Notes: a model not told the origin generated them from the sequence alone. DNA of 64,000 bases from Clostridiales bacterium (GCA_021736985.1 JAIPEW010000008.1:27893-91892); one strand, 5' to 3'; positions 20,590 to 32,598 are shown, numbered from the stretch's first letter. Program-made: numbers and translations.

Positions 20590-21531
20590 TATTCCCTTTT
20601 TAAAACCAATGCTTGCTGTAGATTCTAACCCTTTTAATAGTGAAAATTATTTGTTTGAAATAAAATGGGACGGTTACCGCTGTCTTTTCTATTTTGAGGG
20701 AAAAATAAAATTAATATCCCGGAACGGTAATAATTTAACCGATACTTTTCCTGAATTCTGTACAGTTAATTTTTTTGAAAATATTAAGCCGTGTTTATTT
20801 GATGGGGAAATCATTGTTTTAAATAATGGTTTACCTTCATTTAATAATTTACAACAGCGCGGGAGATTAAAAGATAAAATTAAAGTTAAAAGTGCAGCAG
20901 TTAAGTATCCTGCTGTTTTTGTTGTTTTTGATATTTTATATATTAATGGCCGGGAAATTATGAAATTGCCATTATTAAAAAGAAAAAAATATTATCTAGC
21001 AACATTAAAACTTCAGATCATTTGTTGTTATCTGAGTATGTCTTAAATAATGGTAAGGATTTTTTTGATGCTAGCGCTGGTATGGATTTGGAAGGTGTTA
21101 TGGCAAAAGAGGTTAACAGTGTATATTTGCCTGGAAAACGTTCTGCTCACTGGAAAAAAATAAGAAATATAAAGGAAGCAGACCTGGTTATTTGCGGGTA
21201 CCAGCCCGGTAAAAGAGGTAATATTCTTGGGGCCCTGGTGCTCGGCGGTTATAGGGGAGAGATGCTGGTTTACCAGGGAAAAGTCGGTACGGGGTTTTCA
21301 GAAAAAGAAAAAGAGTTATTATTAAGTAAATTGAATCCTATAAGAGATGTTAATACTGAATTATATGCACTAAACATTGATTGGAAAAATATATACCGGG
21401 TAAAGCCCCTTTTAGTATGTATAGTTAAATACTCATCTTTAACAGAAGCGGGTTTGTTAAGGCATCCGGTATATAAGGGGCTGCGTCATGATAAAAGTCC
21501 AGGAGATTGTAAAACTGTGAATACGTGTTAG
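20576..21531 (+). CDS. ligD: ATP-dependent DNA ligase (LigD ligase domain), split by a frame change near 20983-20989
   Basis: KPMLAV...FEIKWDGYR ligase motif I in the first ORF; LEGVMAKEVNSVYLPGKRS.HWKKIR in the second; continuity restored by -1 shift at A AAA AAA. Confidence 0.85.
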
Positions 21532-21579
21532 TTAGTTTTAATGCAAAATAAAAATTTAGGAACCGAGAGGCGTTTCTGT

Positions 21580-22512
21580 ATGAATGATAAAACTATAAAA
21601 GTAGATGATAAAAAAATACGGCTTACTAACCTGGATAAGGTATTCTGGCCGGGACAAGAGTTTAAAAAAGTGCATTTAATTAAATATTATTCTGAAATGG
21701 CCCCGTATGTCTTGCCATATATAAAAAATCGTCCCCTGGTGATGAAAAGATACCCAAATGGAATTAATGCAGAGTCTTTTTATCAGAAAGAATGCCCGGA
21801 TTATGCTCCTGATTGGTTAGAAACATTCCCCGTAAAGCATACTCGGAAAATTATAAATTATATTATTTGTAATGATACAGCTGCTTTAGTATGGATTTGC
21901 AACCAGGGGTGTATTGAAGTACATGCATGGCTAAGTACCTTAAAAAATGTATATAACCCTGATATAGCCGTAATGGATCTTGATCCTGCCGAAGGTACCA
22001 GCTTTAATATGGTTGTTGAAACTGCACTGTTAATCAAAGAAATATTAACTTATTTTGATTTGAATTCTTATATCAAAACATCTGGTTCTACTGGAATGCA
22101 TGTTTTTATTCCAATGCTGCCGCGTTATACCTTTAAAGAAGTTACCCTGTGCATGAAGTTTGCAGCAGAATTAGCTGTAAATGCTCAGCCGCAAAAGAAT
22201 ACTATAGAGAGGAAAATACAAAAACGCTATGGTAAGGTATACATAGATTATCTGCAGAATGCAAAGGGAAAAACTATGGCTTATCCGTACAGCCTGCGTC
22301 CTTTACCGGGTGCGCCTGTATCTGCACCGCTGGACTGGAAAGAAGTATCTAAAATAACATCTTCTACTTGTTATAATATGTATAACATTAAAACAAAAAT
22401 TGCTGAAAAAAGTGAGTTGCCCTGGTTGAACATGTGGCAGAACGAGCAGTCTATAGACAAATTATTTAATGCTTTTTCCAGGAAAAAAAGTACGGTGAAT
22501 ATAAGACAATAA
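21580..22512 (+). CDS. LigD-type polymerase/primase domain protein
   Basis: LTNLDKVFWPGQ.. IKYY..MAPYVLPYIKNRPLVMKRYPNG; VMDLDPAEG; SGSTGMHVFIPM. Confidence 0.93.
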   Translation: MNDKTIKVDDKKIRLTNLDKVFWPGQEFKKVHLIKYYSEMAPYVLPYIKNRPLVMKRYPNGINAESFYQKECPDYAPDWLETFPVKHTRKIINYIICNDTAALVWICNQGCIEVHAWLSTLKNVYNPDIAVMDLDPAEGTSFNMVVETALLIKEILTYFDLNSYIKTSGSTGMHVFIPMLPRYTFKEVTLCMKFAAELAVNAQPQKNTIERKIQKRYGKVYIDYLQNAKGKTMAYPYSLRPLPGAPVSAPLDWKEVSKITSSTCYNMYNIKTKIAEKSELPWLNMWQNEQSIDKLFNAFSRKKSTVNIRQ

Positions 22513-22600
22513 CCTGAACAAAAAATTTATTATTGCAGGAAATTCCATTCAGATCCCGAAAAGTAAGCGTAATGTTTTTGTTTATTTTCGGAGGTTTTAT

Positions 22601-23692
22601 ATGGATCAAAAACAGTATTTACTAGGATGGCAGCTCTTACTGCCGGGGTCTTCTGCAAAGATATGGTCCCTGGTGAATTATTTTGATTCTTTTGAGGCTG
22701 CATGGAAGGCTTCTGGCAGTGAATTGGGCAAGGTTATGGGCTCTGGCAGTAGTAGTGGCGAAAAATTAATAAAGCGGCGGGAAAGTATAAATTTAGTTGA
22801 AGAAATAAACCTTTTAGATAGTAAAAATATTGAATTTGTTTGTTATTATGATAAAAATTATCCCGAGACCCTGAAAGATATTTATGATCCTCCTCCAGGG
22901 ATATTTGTAAAAGGGGAATTGCAAGAGTTTAATGCAGTAAGCCTGGTAGGTTCTCGAAAACCAACTCCAAATGGTATTAAAATTGCTGAGAAATTGGGCT
23001 GTGATCTGGCCCGGGCCGGTGTTGCTGTAGTAAGTGGTATGGCTCGAGGAATTGATGCAGCAGCTCACAAGGGTGCTTTGGATGCAGGGGGGTATACTAT
23101 TGCGGTATTAGGGTGTGGTGTAGATGTTTTATATCCCCCGGAAAATGATAAGCTTAGTAAGCAGATTGCGAGTACCGGGGCCCTGTTATCTGAATTTCCG
23201 CCGGGAACAGCTCCTGAGGCGTGGCATTTTCCGGTTCGTAACCGCGTGATAAGTGGTCTATCAAAAGCAGTAGTAGTAGTGGAAGCTGCTGAGCGAAGTG
23301 GGGCCCTTATTACTGCAGATTCAGCCCTGGATCAGGGGCGGGATGTGGCTGCTGTTCCAGGAAACATTTTAAACCGAATGAGTAAGGGCCCCAATGGCCT
23401 GATAAAACAAGGGGCTAAACTGGTAGAAAGTGCTGCAGATATATTAAATGAAATCGGATTATATAAACTCTTTTCTGAAGAGGAATTGTCAAAATGTAAT
23501 GTAAGTGTTAATCTATCTGATATTGAGCAAAAAATATTTAAAGAGTTATCTGAGGAACCTCTTTATCTGGATGATATTGTAAATAGGTCATGTGTTGCTC
23601 CTAAAGATGTTTTATCAATTCTTATGTATTTAGAAATAAAAGGATTAATAAAACAGCTTCCTGGAAAAATGTTTATTAAATACGGTGCTTAG
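22601..23692 (+). CDS. dprA: DNA-processing protein DprA
   Basis: SLVGSRKPTPNG, VVSGMARGIDAAAHKGAL, RNRVISGLS motifs. Confidence 0.95.
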   Translation: MDQKQYLLGWQLLLPGSSAKIWSLVNYFDSFEAAWKASGSELGKVMGSGSSSGEKLIKRRESINLVEEINLLDSKNIEFVCYYDKNYPETLKDIYDPPPGIFVKGELQEFNAVSLVGSRKPTPNGIKIAEKLGCDLARAGVAVVSGMARGIDAAAHKGALDAGGYTIAVLGCGVDVLYPPENDKLSKQIASTGALLSEFPPGTAPEAWHFPVRNRVISGLSKAVVVVEAAERSGALITADSALDQGRDVAAVPGNILNRMSKGPNGLIKQGAKLVESAADILNEIGLYKLFSEEELSKCNVSVNLSDIEQKIFKELSEEPLYLDDIVNRSCVAPKDVLSILMYLEIKGLIKQLPGKMFIKYGA

Positions 23693-23729
23693 TTACTAGT
23701 GCCGCTACAATTAAATTGGGGTGACTTCT

Positions 23730-25868
23730 TTGGGTAAGAAGTTGGTAATAGTTGAGTCTCCTGCAAAGGCGAAAAGTTTAACCAAGTTTTTAGGAAAAAA
23801 CTATAATGTAAAAGCTTCAATGGGACACGTTAGGGATTTACCCAAGAGCCAATTCGGGGTTGACGTGGAAAATGGTTTCAAACCCAAGTACATAACTATA
23901 CGGGGTAAGGGAGAAACGATAAAAGAGCTAAAATCTGCAGTTAAAAAATCTGAAAAAGTTTTGCTGGCATCTGACCCTGATCGAGAAGGTGAGGCAATAG
24001 CCTGGCACCTGACTAATTCCCTGGGGTTAAACGAGGATCAGCCATGCCGTATAGAATTTAATGAAATTACTAAAGATGCAGTTAAAGAAGCTGTAAAACA
24101 TCCCCGGCCAATCGACCGCGATAGAGTTAATGCCCAGCAGGCCAGGCGTATTTTAGATCGCCTTGTAGGATATAATCTCAGCCCGCTGTTGTGGAGGAAG
24201 ATAAAAAAAGGTTTAAGTGCCGGGCGTGTACAGTCTGTAGCAGTTAAACTTATTTGTGACCGGGAAGAAGAAATCAGTGATTTTGTGCCCCAGGAATATT
24301 GGACAATAACAGCAAAACTAGCCAAGGGCCGCAGTGTTATTGAAGCATACCTGAACAAAATAAAAGGCAAAAAAGCAGAAATATCTAGCCAGGAGCAGGT
24401 AGACGGTATAGTAAAAGACTTGAATGGTGTCAACTACGTTGTTGAAAAAGTTCAAAAAAGAGAAAAGAAGCGCAACCCGCCTGCCCCTTTTATTACCAGT
24501 AGCCTGCAGCAGGAAGCATACCGTAAGCTTAATTTTACAGCTAAAAAAACAATGATGGTAGTTCAGCAGCTTTATGAAGGAATTGAACTGGGTAAGGAAG
24601 GTCCTATCGGGTTAGTTACTTATATCAGAACAGATTCTACAAGAATATCTGCAACTGCGCAGGAAGAAGCATCTGTTTATATTAATAATAATTACGGACA
24701 GGAATACCTGCCTGAAAAAAAACGCCAGAGTGGTAAGAAAGGAAGAGTGCAGGATGCTCACGAAGCTATCAGGCCTACCTCCGTTATTAGAGACCCTGAA
24801 GCGTTAAAGTCTCATCTAAGCAGGGAACAGTTAAGATTGTACCGGTTAATCTGGCAGCGTTTTATAAGCAGCCAGATGAGTCCTGCACTTATAGAAACTA
24901 CAAGTGTGGATATTTCTGCCGGGGAATATACGTTCAGGGTTTCGGGATCAGTAACGAAGTTCCCGGGATTTATGAAAGTATATACAGAGGGTAAAGATAC
25001 AAAGGAAGATGATAAAAGTAATAAAGCTCTTCCTGTGTTATACAAAGATGACGAATTAAAATTACGGTCGCTTGTGCCTGAGCAGCATTTTACCCAACCT
25101 CCCCCCCGGTATACTGATGCTACATTGGTAAAGACACTTGAAGAAAAAGGAATTGGCAGGCCCAGTACTTATGCTCCTATTGTAGATACTGTTTTAAATA
25201 GAGGCTATATAGTAAGAGAAAATAAAAAGTTTTATCCTACCGAACTGGGAACGTTAGTTATTGATCTGTTAAGGCAGCATTTCCCTGATGTTTTAAATGT
25301 AGAGTTTACTGCAGAAATGGAAGGGCAGCTGGATAATGTAGAAGAAGGAGAAGTAGACTGGGTTAAAATTTTAGATAAGTTTTATTGGCCTTTTTCGGAA
25401 AACCTGAAAAAAGCAGAGGAAGAAATCGGCAAGGTAGAAATTGAAGACGAGGTTACAGATGAAGTATGTGAGCAATGTGGCAGGAACCTGGTTGTAAAAA
25501 TGGGGAGATATGGTAAATTCCTGGCATGTCCGGGGTTCCCAGACTGCAGGTATACCAAGCCTTTATTGGAACATACGGGGGTTAGTTGCCCTGAGTGTGG
25601 GGGCGAACTGGTGATACGGCGAAGCAGAAAAGGTCGTAAATTTTACGGGTGCAGCAATTATCCTAATTGTGAGTTTGTCACCTGGGATCAGCCAACTGCA
25701 CGGAAGTGTCCGGAGTGCGGCAGCATGATGGTACAGAAAAATGTAAGAGGCAAGGAAGTTTATCGCTGTATTAACAAAGAGTGTGACTCAAATAAAAAAG
25801 AAAAGAAAAAAACCACTAAAAAAAGTTCTAGTAAAGCTAAAAGGACTAAAAAAGCAGCAGTACATTAA
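23730..25868 (+). CDS. topA: DNA topoisomerase I
   Basis: VIVESPAKAKSLTKFLG; ASDPDREGEAIAWHL; GLVTYIRTDSTR; C-terminal Cys4 zinc ribbons. Listed ORF starts GTG 23721; TTG 23730 has better SD spacing. Confidence 0.97.
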   Translation: MGKKLVIVESPAKAKSLTKFLGKNYNVKASMGHVRDLPKSQFGVDVENGFKPKYITIRGKGETIKELKSAVKKSEKVLLASDPDREGEAIAWHLTNSLGLNEDQPCRIEFNEITKDAVKEAVKHPRPIDRDRVNAQQARRILDRLVGYNLSPLLWRKIKKGLSAGRVQSVAVKLICDREEEISDFVPQEYWTITAKLAKGRSVIEAYLNKIKGKKAEISSQEQVDGIVKDLNGVNYVVEKVQKREKKRNPPAPFITSSLQQEAYRKLNFTAKKTMMVVQQLYEGIELGKEGPIGLVTYIRTDSTRISATAQEEASVYINNNYGQEYLPEKKRQSGKKGRVQDAHEAIRPTSVIRDPEALKSHLSREQLRLYRLIWQRFISSQMSPALIETTSVDISAGEYTFRVSGSVTKFPGFMKVYTEGKDTKEDDKSNKALPVLYKDDELKLRSLVPEQHFTQPPPRYTDATLVKTLEEKGIGRPSTYAPIVDTVLNRGYIVRENKKFYPTELGTLVIDLLRQHFPDVLNVEFTAEMEGQLDNVEEGEVDWVKILDKFYWPFSENLKKAEEEIGKVEIEDEVTDEVCEQCGRNLVVKMGRYGKFLACPGFPDCRYTKPLLEHTGVSCPECGGELVIRRSRKGRKFYGCSNYPNCEFVTWDQPTARKCPECGSMMVQKNVRGKEVYRCINKECDSNKKEKKKTTKKSSSKAKRTKKAAVH

Positions 25869-25889
25869 ATTTTAAACGGAAGTGTCAGG

Positions 25890-27236
25890 ATGAAAAACAA
25901 AAATATAAATATTACAGTTATAGGTGCCGGTTTGGCCGGAGTTGAAGCTGCATGGCAGGCGGCTAAAGCAGGTATAAATGTTGATTTGTATGAAATGAGG
26001 CCTGCTAAATTAACTCCAGCTCACCATACTGGTGATTTTGCAGAATTAGTATGCAGTAATTCTCTAAGGGCTGATGCCGTGGAGAATGCTGCAGGTTTAT
26101 TAAAAAAAGAAATGCGCTTGCTGGATTCGCTTATCATGAAATGTGCTGATGCAAATCAAGTACCGGCAGGTGGCGCGCTGGCTGTTGACAGAAAAAATTT
26201 TGCACGTGAGGTTACTGAAAAAATAAATAATCATCCTCAAATAACTGTGTACCGCAAAGAATTAGAAGAAATACCTGAAGGTTTTGTTGTAATTGCTACC
26301 GGTCCACTTACTTCTGAAGCAATATTTGAAAACTTTAAAAAAATAACCGGTGAAAATTACCTGTATTTCTATGATGCTGTTGCACCTATTGTCACTCTTG
26401 AATCAATAAATAAAGATGTAGCCTTTTGGTCTACCCGGTATGGAAAAGGACAGGCAGATTACTTGAATTGTCCTATGAATGAAGAAGAATACGAGCATTT
26501 CTGGGAAGAATTATTGGCAGCCGAAAGGGCGCCCAGGAAAAGTTTTGAAAAAGAAGTAAATTTTGAAGGATGTATGCCCATAGAAGTTATGGCCGCGCGG
26601 GGAAAGGATACAATGAAATTTGGCCCTCTAAAACCGGTCGGCCTAGTAGATGCGCGTGACGGAAAACAGCCGTATGCCGTAGTACAGCTGCGCCAGGACA
26701 ATAAAGAAGGTACCTTGTATAATATGGTTGGTTTTCAAACGCACCTCAAGTGGGGGGAACAGGAAAGAGTTTTCAGGAAAATTCCCGGGCTTGAAAATGC
26801 TGAGTTTGTAAGATTTGGTGTTATGCACAGAAATACTTATATTAATGCTCCTGCTCTGCTGGGACCTACTTACCAGTGTACATATAGAAAAGAACTGTTT
26901 ATGGCCGGGCAAGTCACAGGTGTAGAAGGATATATAGAATCGGCCTCTTCAGGTATAGTTGCCGGGATTAATGTTGCCAGGACAGCAGTTGGCCTGGATA
27001 CTGTTGTTTTTCCCCAGGAAACAGCTCACGGGGCGCTGGCTAATTATATATCTTCTGCAAATAGACGAAATTTCCAACCTATGAATATTAATTTTGGGCT
27101 TATGCCTCCCCTGGGTGAAAAAGTTAAAGATAAGTTTCAGCGCAGAGAAAAAATTGCTCGCCGTGCGTTAACAACAATGGAACAATGGGTAAAGGATACG
27201 GCAGCATTGGGTTTTGTACCAGGAGATGAGATTTAA
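25890..27236 (+). CDS. trmFO: Methylenetetrahydrofolate-tRNA-(uracil-5-)-methyltransferase TrmFO
   Basis: [29 protein letters not shown]; location before xerC. Confidence 0.95.
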   Translation: MKNKNINITVIGAGLAGVEAAWQAAKAGINVDLYEMRPAKLTPAHHTGDFAELVCSNSLRADAVENAAGLLKKEMRLLDSLIMKCADANQVPAGGALAVDRKNFAREVTEKINNHPQITVYRKELEEIPEGFVVIATGPLTSEAIFENFKKITGENYLYFYDAVAPIVTLESINKDVAFWSTRYGKGQADYLNCPMNEEEYEHFWEELLAAERAPRKSFEKEVNFEGCMPIEVMAARGKDTMKFGPLKPVGLVDARDGKQPYAVVQLRQDNKEGTLYNMVGFQTHLKWGEQERVFRKIPGLENAEFVRFGVMHRNTYINAPALLGPTYQCTYRKELFMAGQVTGVEGYIESASSGIVAGINVARTAVGLDTVVFPQETAHGALANYISSANRRNFQPMNINFGLMPPLGEKVKDKFQRREKIARRALTTMEQWVKDTAALGFVPGDEI

Positions 27237-28144
27237 TGTATAGTTACATAGATTCTTATATGTTATATTTGGAAGTGGAGAAAAACTGTTCTGAAAAAAC
27301 TTTAGAAAATTATCGCATGGATTTGTTTGACGGCATTGATTTTTTTTCACAAGTTTCAGGTAAAAATGATGCAAATATAGCTCCGGTTGATCTCAGTTAT
27401 GAACTGCTGCGTAAATATTTAGGGAGATTGCGGGCCCGTGGTTTATCAAGGGCAACTATGTCTCGGAGGTTATCTGCGTGGAGGAGTTTCTGTAGATTTT
27501 TGGCACGAGAAGGTTTTTTAAGTGAAAACCCTGTGCAGCGTCTATCAGTTCCTAGGCAGGGCAGGCACTTGCCTAGTTTTTTGTTCGCTGAAGAAGCAAG
27601 ACAACTTGTTGAAATTCCTTCACTGGATAATAACTTGGGAATACGAAACAGGGCAATATTGGAAGTATTGTATGCAAGCGGAATCAGGGTGGGTGAACTT
27701 GTTAGTCTTGATACAGATGATGTATCTTTGCAGGAAAAAACTTTAAGTGTTTGCGGAAAGGGTGAAAAAGAAAGAATAGCTTATATAGGCAAATATGCTG
27801 TAAATTCACTTGAAAGTTATCTACAAAAGTCGCGCGATAAATTATCCAGAGGAAAAGAAAGTAATGATAAAGCATTATTTTTAAATTATCGTGGGGGAAG
27901 AATTACAGCCAGGGGGATAAGGGGTGTAATTTCAAAATATGTGCAACAATTACAAATAGAGAAAGGTATTAGTCCTCACACAATCAGGCACACTTTTGCT
28001 ACTCACCTTTTGGATAATGGAGCTGACTTGAGAGCAGTTCAGGAACTTTTGGGGCATGTACGCCTTTCAACTACACAAATATATACTCATGTCACAAAAG
28101 AGAGACTTAAAGCAGAATACAAAAAAGCACATCCACGTGCATAA
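27236..28144 (+). CDS. xerC: Tyrosine recombinase XerC
   Basis: R..H-x-x-R..Y catalytic pattern: [36 protein letters not shown]. Confidence 0.94.
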   Translation: MYSYIDSYMLYLEVEKNCSEKTLENYRMDLFDGIDFFSQVSGKNDANIAPVDLSYELLRKYLGRLRARGLSRATMSRRLSAWRSFCRFLAREGFLSENPVQRLSVPRQGRHLPSFLFAEEARQLVEIPSLDNNLGIRNRAILEVLYASGIRVGELVSLDTDDVSLQEKTLSVCGKGEKERIAYIGKYAVNSLESYLQKSRDKLSRGKESNDKALFLNYRGGRITARGIRGVISKYVQQLQIEKGISPHTIRHTFATHLLDNGADLRAVQELLGHVRLSTTQIYTHVTKERLKAEYKKAHPRA

Positions 28145-28164
28145 ACCATAAAAAGGAGATTAAA

Positions 28165-28695
28165 ATGTTTCACGGAACTACTATAGTAGCAGTAAAAAAA
28201 GGAAATGAAGTCGCTCTGGGCGGGGACGGCCAGGTAACGTTTGGTCAAAATACTATATTAAAACACAATGCCAATAAAGTACGCCTTCTGCATAATAAAA
28301 AGGTTCTGGCCGGTTTTGCCGGTTCAGTGGCGGATGCTATTACATTGTTTGAAAGTTTTGAGGGCAAGTTAGAAGCATATAATGGAAATCTGCAACGCGC
28401 TGCCGTGGAGTTAGCCAAGGAATGGCGCCAGGATAAATATTTGCGCCGGCTTGAAGCCTTGCTCATTATAGCAGACAAATCGAAACTTCTTGTTATAAGC
28501 GGTAGCGGAGAAGTTATAGAGCCAGATGATAATGTAATATCTGTCGGGTCAGGAGGGGGATACGCTCTTGCCGCTGCAAGAGTACTAGTTAAAAATACTG
28601 AAATGCCGGTATCTGAAATAGTTAGAGAATCTCTACGGGTGGCAGCGGATATTTGTATATATACTAATGACAGTATAACAGTAGAAGAGCTGTAA
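28165..28695 (+). CDS. hslV: ATP-dependent protease subunit HslV
   Basis: [26 protein letters not shown]. Confidence 0.97.
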   Translation: MFHGTTIVAVKKGNEVALGGDGQVTFGQNTILKHNANKVRLLHNKKVLAGFAGSVADAITLFESFEGKLEAYNGNLQRAAVELAKEWRQDKYLRRLEALLIIADKSKLLVISGSGEVIEPDDNVISVGSGGGYALAAARVLVKNTEMPVSEIVRESLRVAADICIYTNDSITVEEL

Positions 28696-28742
28696 TTAGT
28701 TTTGTTTAATACTTGTTTGAATTATAAGGTGAGGTGTTTATC

Positions 28743-30134
28743 ATGATGACTCCGAAAGAAATTGTAACAGAGCTTAATAAATATATTATAAGCCAGAAAG
28801 AAGCAAAAAAAGCAGTTGCCCTGGCACTGCGCAATCGATACCGGCGCAGTCTGCTTAGCGGTGATCTCCAGGAAGAAATCTTACCCAAAAATATATTAAT
28901 GATTGGCCCAACAGGTGTAGGGAAAACAGAAATTGCCCGTCGATTGGCTCGATTAGTCAATGCTCCTTTAATTAAAGTAGAAGCAACTAAATTTACTGAA
29001 GTTGGTTATGTAGGTAGAGATGTGGAGTCAATCATTCGTGATTTAGTAGAAACTTCAGTTAGAGAAGTAAAGAAGGAAAAAATGAGTGATGTACAGGTAA
29101 AAGCATCTCAAAGAGCTGAAGAGCGCTTGGTGGAATTGCTTGCTCCGATGCCGGAAGATAATTCACAACCTAAAAATCCTCTTGAAATGATCTTTGGTGG
29201 CGGCAAACAGAATGAGCAGGATGATTCTTCTCAAGAACAGATGAAGCAAAGAATATATTTTGAGAGAGAAACAATTAAGGAAAAACTTGCCCGGGGAGAA
29301 ATGGAAAAAGAGCAAGTAGAGATTGAAGTTGAAGAAGAATCACCTTCTATGCTTGAAGTTTTTAGCGGTTCAGGCTACGAAGAGATGGGGATAAATATAC
29401 AGGATATGCTGGGAAACATGTTTCCCAAGAAAAAACAAAAGAGAAAAGTTTCAGTCAACGAAGCAAGAAAGGTTCTTACCCAGCAGGAAGCGCAAAAACT
29501 GATAGATATGGATGAAGTAAAATCTGAAGCTGTAACGCGGGTAGAAGAACATGGGATTGTATTTATAGATGAACTTGATAAAATTGTTGTTAACGAATCG
29601 AATACCGGTGGAGATGTATCTCGTGGGGGAGTCCAGAGGGATATTCTCCCCATTGTTGAAGGGTCAAATATTGTGACTAAGTATGGGCCAGTAAAAACCG
29701 ACCATATTCTTTTTATAGCAGCAGGGGCTTTTCATATGTCAAAACCTTCAGATTTAATACCAGAACTTCAGGGCCGGTTTCCTATCAGGGTTGAGCTTGA
29801 AAATCTTTCTGAAAATGATTTCCTGCAAATACTTACCGAGCCAAAGAATTCTTTAATAAAGCAATATACATCGTTATTGTTTACAGAAGGAATAGAAATT
29901 AAATTTTCTAATAACTCTCTTGTCGAAATTGCAAAAATCGCGTATACTGTTAATGAGCAAACAGAGAATATAGGTGCTCGTAGGCTGCATACTATTATGG
30001 AAAAGCTAATTGAAGATATTTCATTTGATGCCCCTGAATTAAATGAAAAATCTTTTACAATTGATGAAGAATATGTGTGGATCAAACTTGGTGAAATAGT
30101 AAAAGATCAAGACCTGAGTCGGTACATTCTTTGA
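28743..30134 (+). CDS. hslU: ATP-dependent protease ATPase subunit HslU
   Basis: [49 protein letters not shown]. Confidence 0.97.
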   Translation: MMTPKEIVTELNKYIISQKEAKKAVALALRNRYRRSLLSGDLQEEILPKNILMIGPTGVGKTEIARRLARLVNAPLIKVEATKFTEVGYVGRDVESIIRDLVETSVREVKKEKMSDVQVKASQRAEERLVELLAPMPEDNSQPKNPLEMIFGGGKQNEQDDSSQEQMKQRIYFERETIKEKLARGEMEKEQVEIEVEEESPSMLEVFSGSGYEEMGINIQDMLGNMFPKKKQKRKVSVNEARKVLTQQEAQKLIDMDEVKSEAVTRVEEHGIVFIDELDKIVVNESNTGGDVSRGGVQRDILPIVEGSNIVTKYGPVKTDHILFIAAGAFHMSKPSDLIPELQGRFPIRVELENLSENDFLQILTEPKNSLIKQYTSLLFTEGIEIKFSNNSLVEIAKIAYTVNEQTENIGARRLHTIMEKLIEDISFDAPELNEKSFTIDEEYVWIKLGEIVKDQDLSRYIL

Positions 30135-30153
30135 GGAAAAGAGGCGATAAAAA

Positions 30154-30939
30154 TTGCGTAATTTATTAGAAAAAACTCGTGCTATAAATAAGCTTTTACA
30201 AAAGTCTGCGGGATATCCTGTAGATTATAAAGAAATTGCTGCAGTACTGAGTGAAAATATGGAATGTAGTGTTTATATAATAGATCGTCGCGGAAAACCT
30301 TTAGGTTTTAATTATCTTAAAGGATTTACATGTGAAGTTATGCAAGAAATAGTAGAATCTCCTGCTGGTTTTCCGGAAGAATACAACGAATATTTGCTCA
30401 GAATAAATGAAACTCATGCTAATTTTTGTCAGGCAGCCAATGCTTGCGTTTTTGACCATAATACGCCCTGTAAATTTAATAGTAAAGTAACTACTGTAGT
30501 ACCTATTATTGGTGCCGGCTCTCGCCTGGGTACTCTTGTTTTGGCCAAGTTTGATAAGCACTTTACTGATGAAGATTTAATATTGGCAGAATATGGAGCT
30601 ACGGTTGTAGGTATGGAAGTATTGCGTGCACGAGCAGATCGTATGGAAGATGAAGCCCGGAAAAGAGCAGGCGTACAAATTGCACTGGGGACATTATCAT
30701 ATTCAGAATTGGACGCAGTTCAACATATTTTTGATCAATTAGATGGAGATGAAGGTTTATTAGTTGCCAGTAAAATAGCAGATAGGGTAGGTATAACACG
30801 CTCTGTTATTGTTAATGCCCTGCGTAAATTTGAAAGTGCAGGTGTTATTGAATCAAAGTCGCTAGGAATGAAAGGAACATATATAAAGATTTTAAATGAT
30901 CGGTTGTTAGAAGAATTAGATCGTATATCAAAACATTAA
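30154..30939 (+). CDS. codY: GTP-sensing transcriptional regulator CodY
   Basis: GAF-like N-terminus and [45 protein letters not shown]. Confidence 0.96.
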   Translation: MRNLLEKTRAINKLLQKSAGYPVDYKEIAAVLSENMECSVYIIDRRGKPLGFNYLKGFTCEVMQEIVESPAGFPEEYNEYLLRINETHANFCQAANACVFDHNTPCKFNSKVTTVVPIIGAGSRLGTLVLAKFDKHFTDEDLILAEYGATVVGMEVLRARADRMEDEARKRAGVQIALGTLSYSELDAVQHIFDQLDGDEGLLVASKIADRVGITRSVIVNALRKFESAGVIESKSLGMKGTYIKILNDRLLEELDRISKH

Positions 30940-30940
30940 T

Positions 30941-30977
30941 AAAAAATCCACAGTAGTATTAGCTGTGGATTTTTTAT
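30941..30977 (+). terminator. Rho-independent terminator after codY
   Basis: AAAAAATCCACAG-N9-CTGTGGATTTTTT. Confidence 0.9.
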
Positions 30978-30987
30978 TTGAGGTTCC

Positions 30988-31016
30988 TTGCACCCTGGCA
31001 AACTTTGTGTTAGAAT
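30988..31016 (+). promoter_or_regulatory. Putative sigma-A promoter of rpsB
   Basis: TTGCAC, 17-bp spacer, TAGAAT, just downstream of the codY terminator. Confidence 0.7.
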
Positions 31017-31117
31017 ACATCCGGTATAAATCACACACGTTGCTTGGATTTCACGGGGGGTGCCTCTGGGTGCCTGTGATTAAATGCAGCGGAGGAAAAA
31101 CCAAAGGAGGACTGTTA

Positions 31118-31819
31118 GTGTCTGTAATTACAATGAAGCAATTGCTTGAGGCAGGTGTGCATTTTGGACACCAAACGCGGCGCTGGAATCCCAAAATGGC
31201 TTCCTACATTTTTACTGACCGTAATGGAATTTACATTATTGATCTGCAAAAAACAGTTAAAATGGTGGAAACTGCTTATAATTTTGTTAAGGGTCTGGCT
31301 GAGAAAAATGAAAGTGTATTATTTGTTGGAACTAAGAAACAGGCTATGCAATCAGTAAAGGAAGAGGCTGAGCGTTGCGATATGTTCTTTGTTAACCAGC
31401 GCTGGCTGGGAGGTATGCTCACAAATTTCCAAACTATACGCAAGCGTATATACAGGCTGCATGAATTGGAAAGAATGGAGGAAGAAGGAAAGATGGCCTT
31501 GCTTCCTAAAAAAGAAGTTAGTGAGCTAATGCATGAGAAAGATAGACTGAATAAATTCCTTGGTGGAATTAAACATATGAAAAAGCTTCCTGCTGCATTG
31601 TTTATAATAGATCCTCGTAAAGAGCGGATAGCAGTAGCGGAGGCGCGCAAACTGGGGATACCTATTGTTGCAATTGTAGATACTAATTGTGACCCGGACG
31701 AAATAGACTATATTATACCGGGAAATGATGATGCTATCCGAGCAGTGCGGCTTTTAACTGCTAAAATGGCTGATGCTGTTTTAGAAGGTAAGCAGGGTGA
31801 ACAGATTGCTGCTGAATAA
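31118..31819 (+). CDS. rpsB: 30S ribosomal protein S2
   Basis: [30 protein letters not shown] 31118 behind AAAGGAGG. Listed ORF start 30965 is too far upstream. Confidence 0.97.
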   Translation: MSVITMKQLLEAGVHFGHQTRRWNPKMASYIFTDRNGIYIIDLQKTVKMVETAYNFVKGLAEKNESVLFVGTKKQAMQSVKEEAERCDMFFVNQRWLGGMLTNFQTIRKRIYRLHELERMEEEGKMALLPKKEVSELMHEKDRLNKFLGGIKHMKKLPAALFIIDPRKERIAVAEARKLGIPIVAIVDTNCDPDEIDYIIPGNDDAIRAVRLLTAKMADAVLEGKQGEQIAAE

Positions 31820-31825
31820 ATAAAT

Positions 31826-31866
31826 GGTAGGGGATGTTTATATAGGCAGTTCCCCTGCCTTTTTTC
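31826..31866 (+). terminator. Terminator/attenuator between rpsB and tsf
   Basis: GGTAGGGGA...TCCCCTGCC (one G-U) followed by TTTTTT. Confidence 0.7.
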
Positions 31867-31941
31867 TGTATATGTTGCTTTTGTTAATCGAATTAATGGG
31901 AATAATAATAAGAAGAAAAAACGCAACGAGGAGAGTGAATT

Positions 31942-32598
31942 ATGGCCGAAATAACTGCAAACATGGTGAAAGAGCTGCGGGAAAGTACTGGTTGTGGAAT
32001 GATGGATTGTAAGAAAGCTCTGCAAGAAACAGGTGGAGATATGGAAAAAGCTAACCAGTACTTAAGAGAAAAAGGGCTTGCTACTGCTGCAAAGAAAGCA
32101 GGAAGAACTACATCAGAAGGTATTGTAGATTCTTATATTCACGGTAACGGCCGGATAGGTGTGCTGGTTGAGGTGAATTGTGAAACTGATTTTGTAGGAA
32201 AAACTGATGAATTTAAGCAATTTGTGCGCGACATTGCTATGCAAGTAGCAGCTTCAAATCCGCAGTATGTATCTAGAGAAGATGTCCCGGCCGAGATAAT
32301 TGAAAAGGAAAAAAATATACTTCGAGTTCAGGCTAAGAATGAAGGTAAACCGGACAATATAGTTGAAAAAATGGTAGAAGGTCGGATAGACAAATATTTT
32401 AAAGAAATATGTTTAATGGAACAGTTATTTATAAAAGATACTGATATCACAGTATCTCAGTTAATTACAGACAAAATTGGTAAAATAGGTGAAAATATTA
32501 ATGTTCGCCGTTTTGAGCGCTATGAATTAGGTGAAGGTATAGAAAAGAAAAAAGATGATTTTGCTGAAGAGGTAGAGGCTGCTGCAGGTAAAAAATAA
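31942..32598 (+). CDS. tsf: Elongation factor Ts
   Basis: [29 protein letters not shown]. Confidence 0.97.
   Translation: MAEITANMVKELRESTGCGMMDCKKALQETGGDMEKANQYLREKGLATAAKKAGRTTSEGIVDSYIHGNGRIGVLVEVNCETDFVGKTDEFKQFVRDIAMQVAASNPQYVSREDVPAEIIEKEKNILRVQAKNEGKPDNIVEKMVEGRIDKYFKEICLMEQLFIKDTDITVSQLITDKIGKIGENINVRRFERYELGEGIEKKKDDFAEEVEAAAGKK

Noticed and set aside
30940-31118. Flagellar/chemotaxis genes expected between codY and rpsB by analogy with Bacillus
   Set aside because: Their absence simply means they are elsewhere or missing in this lineage; not unusual enough to report.
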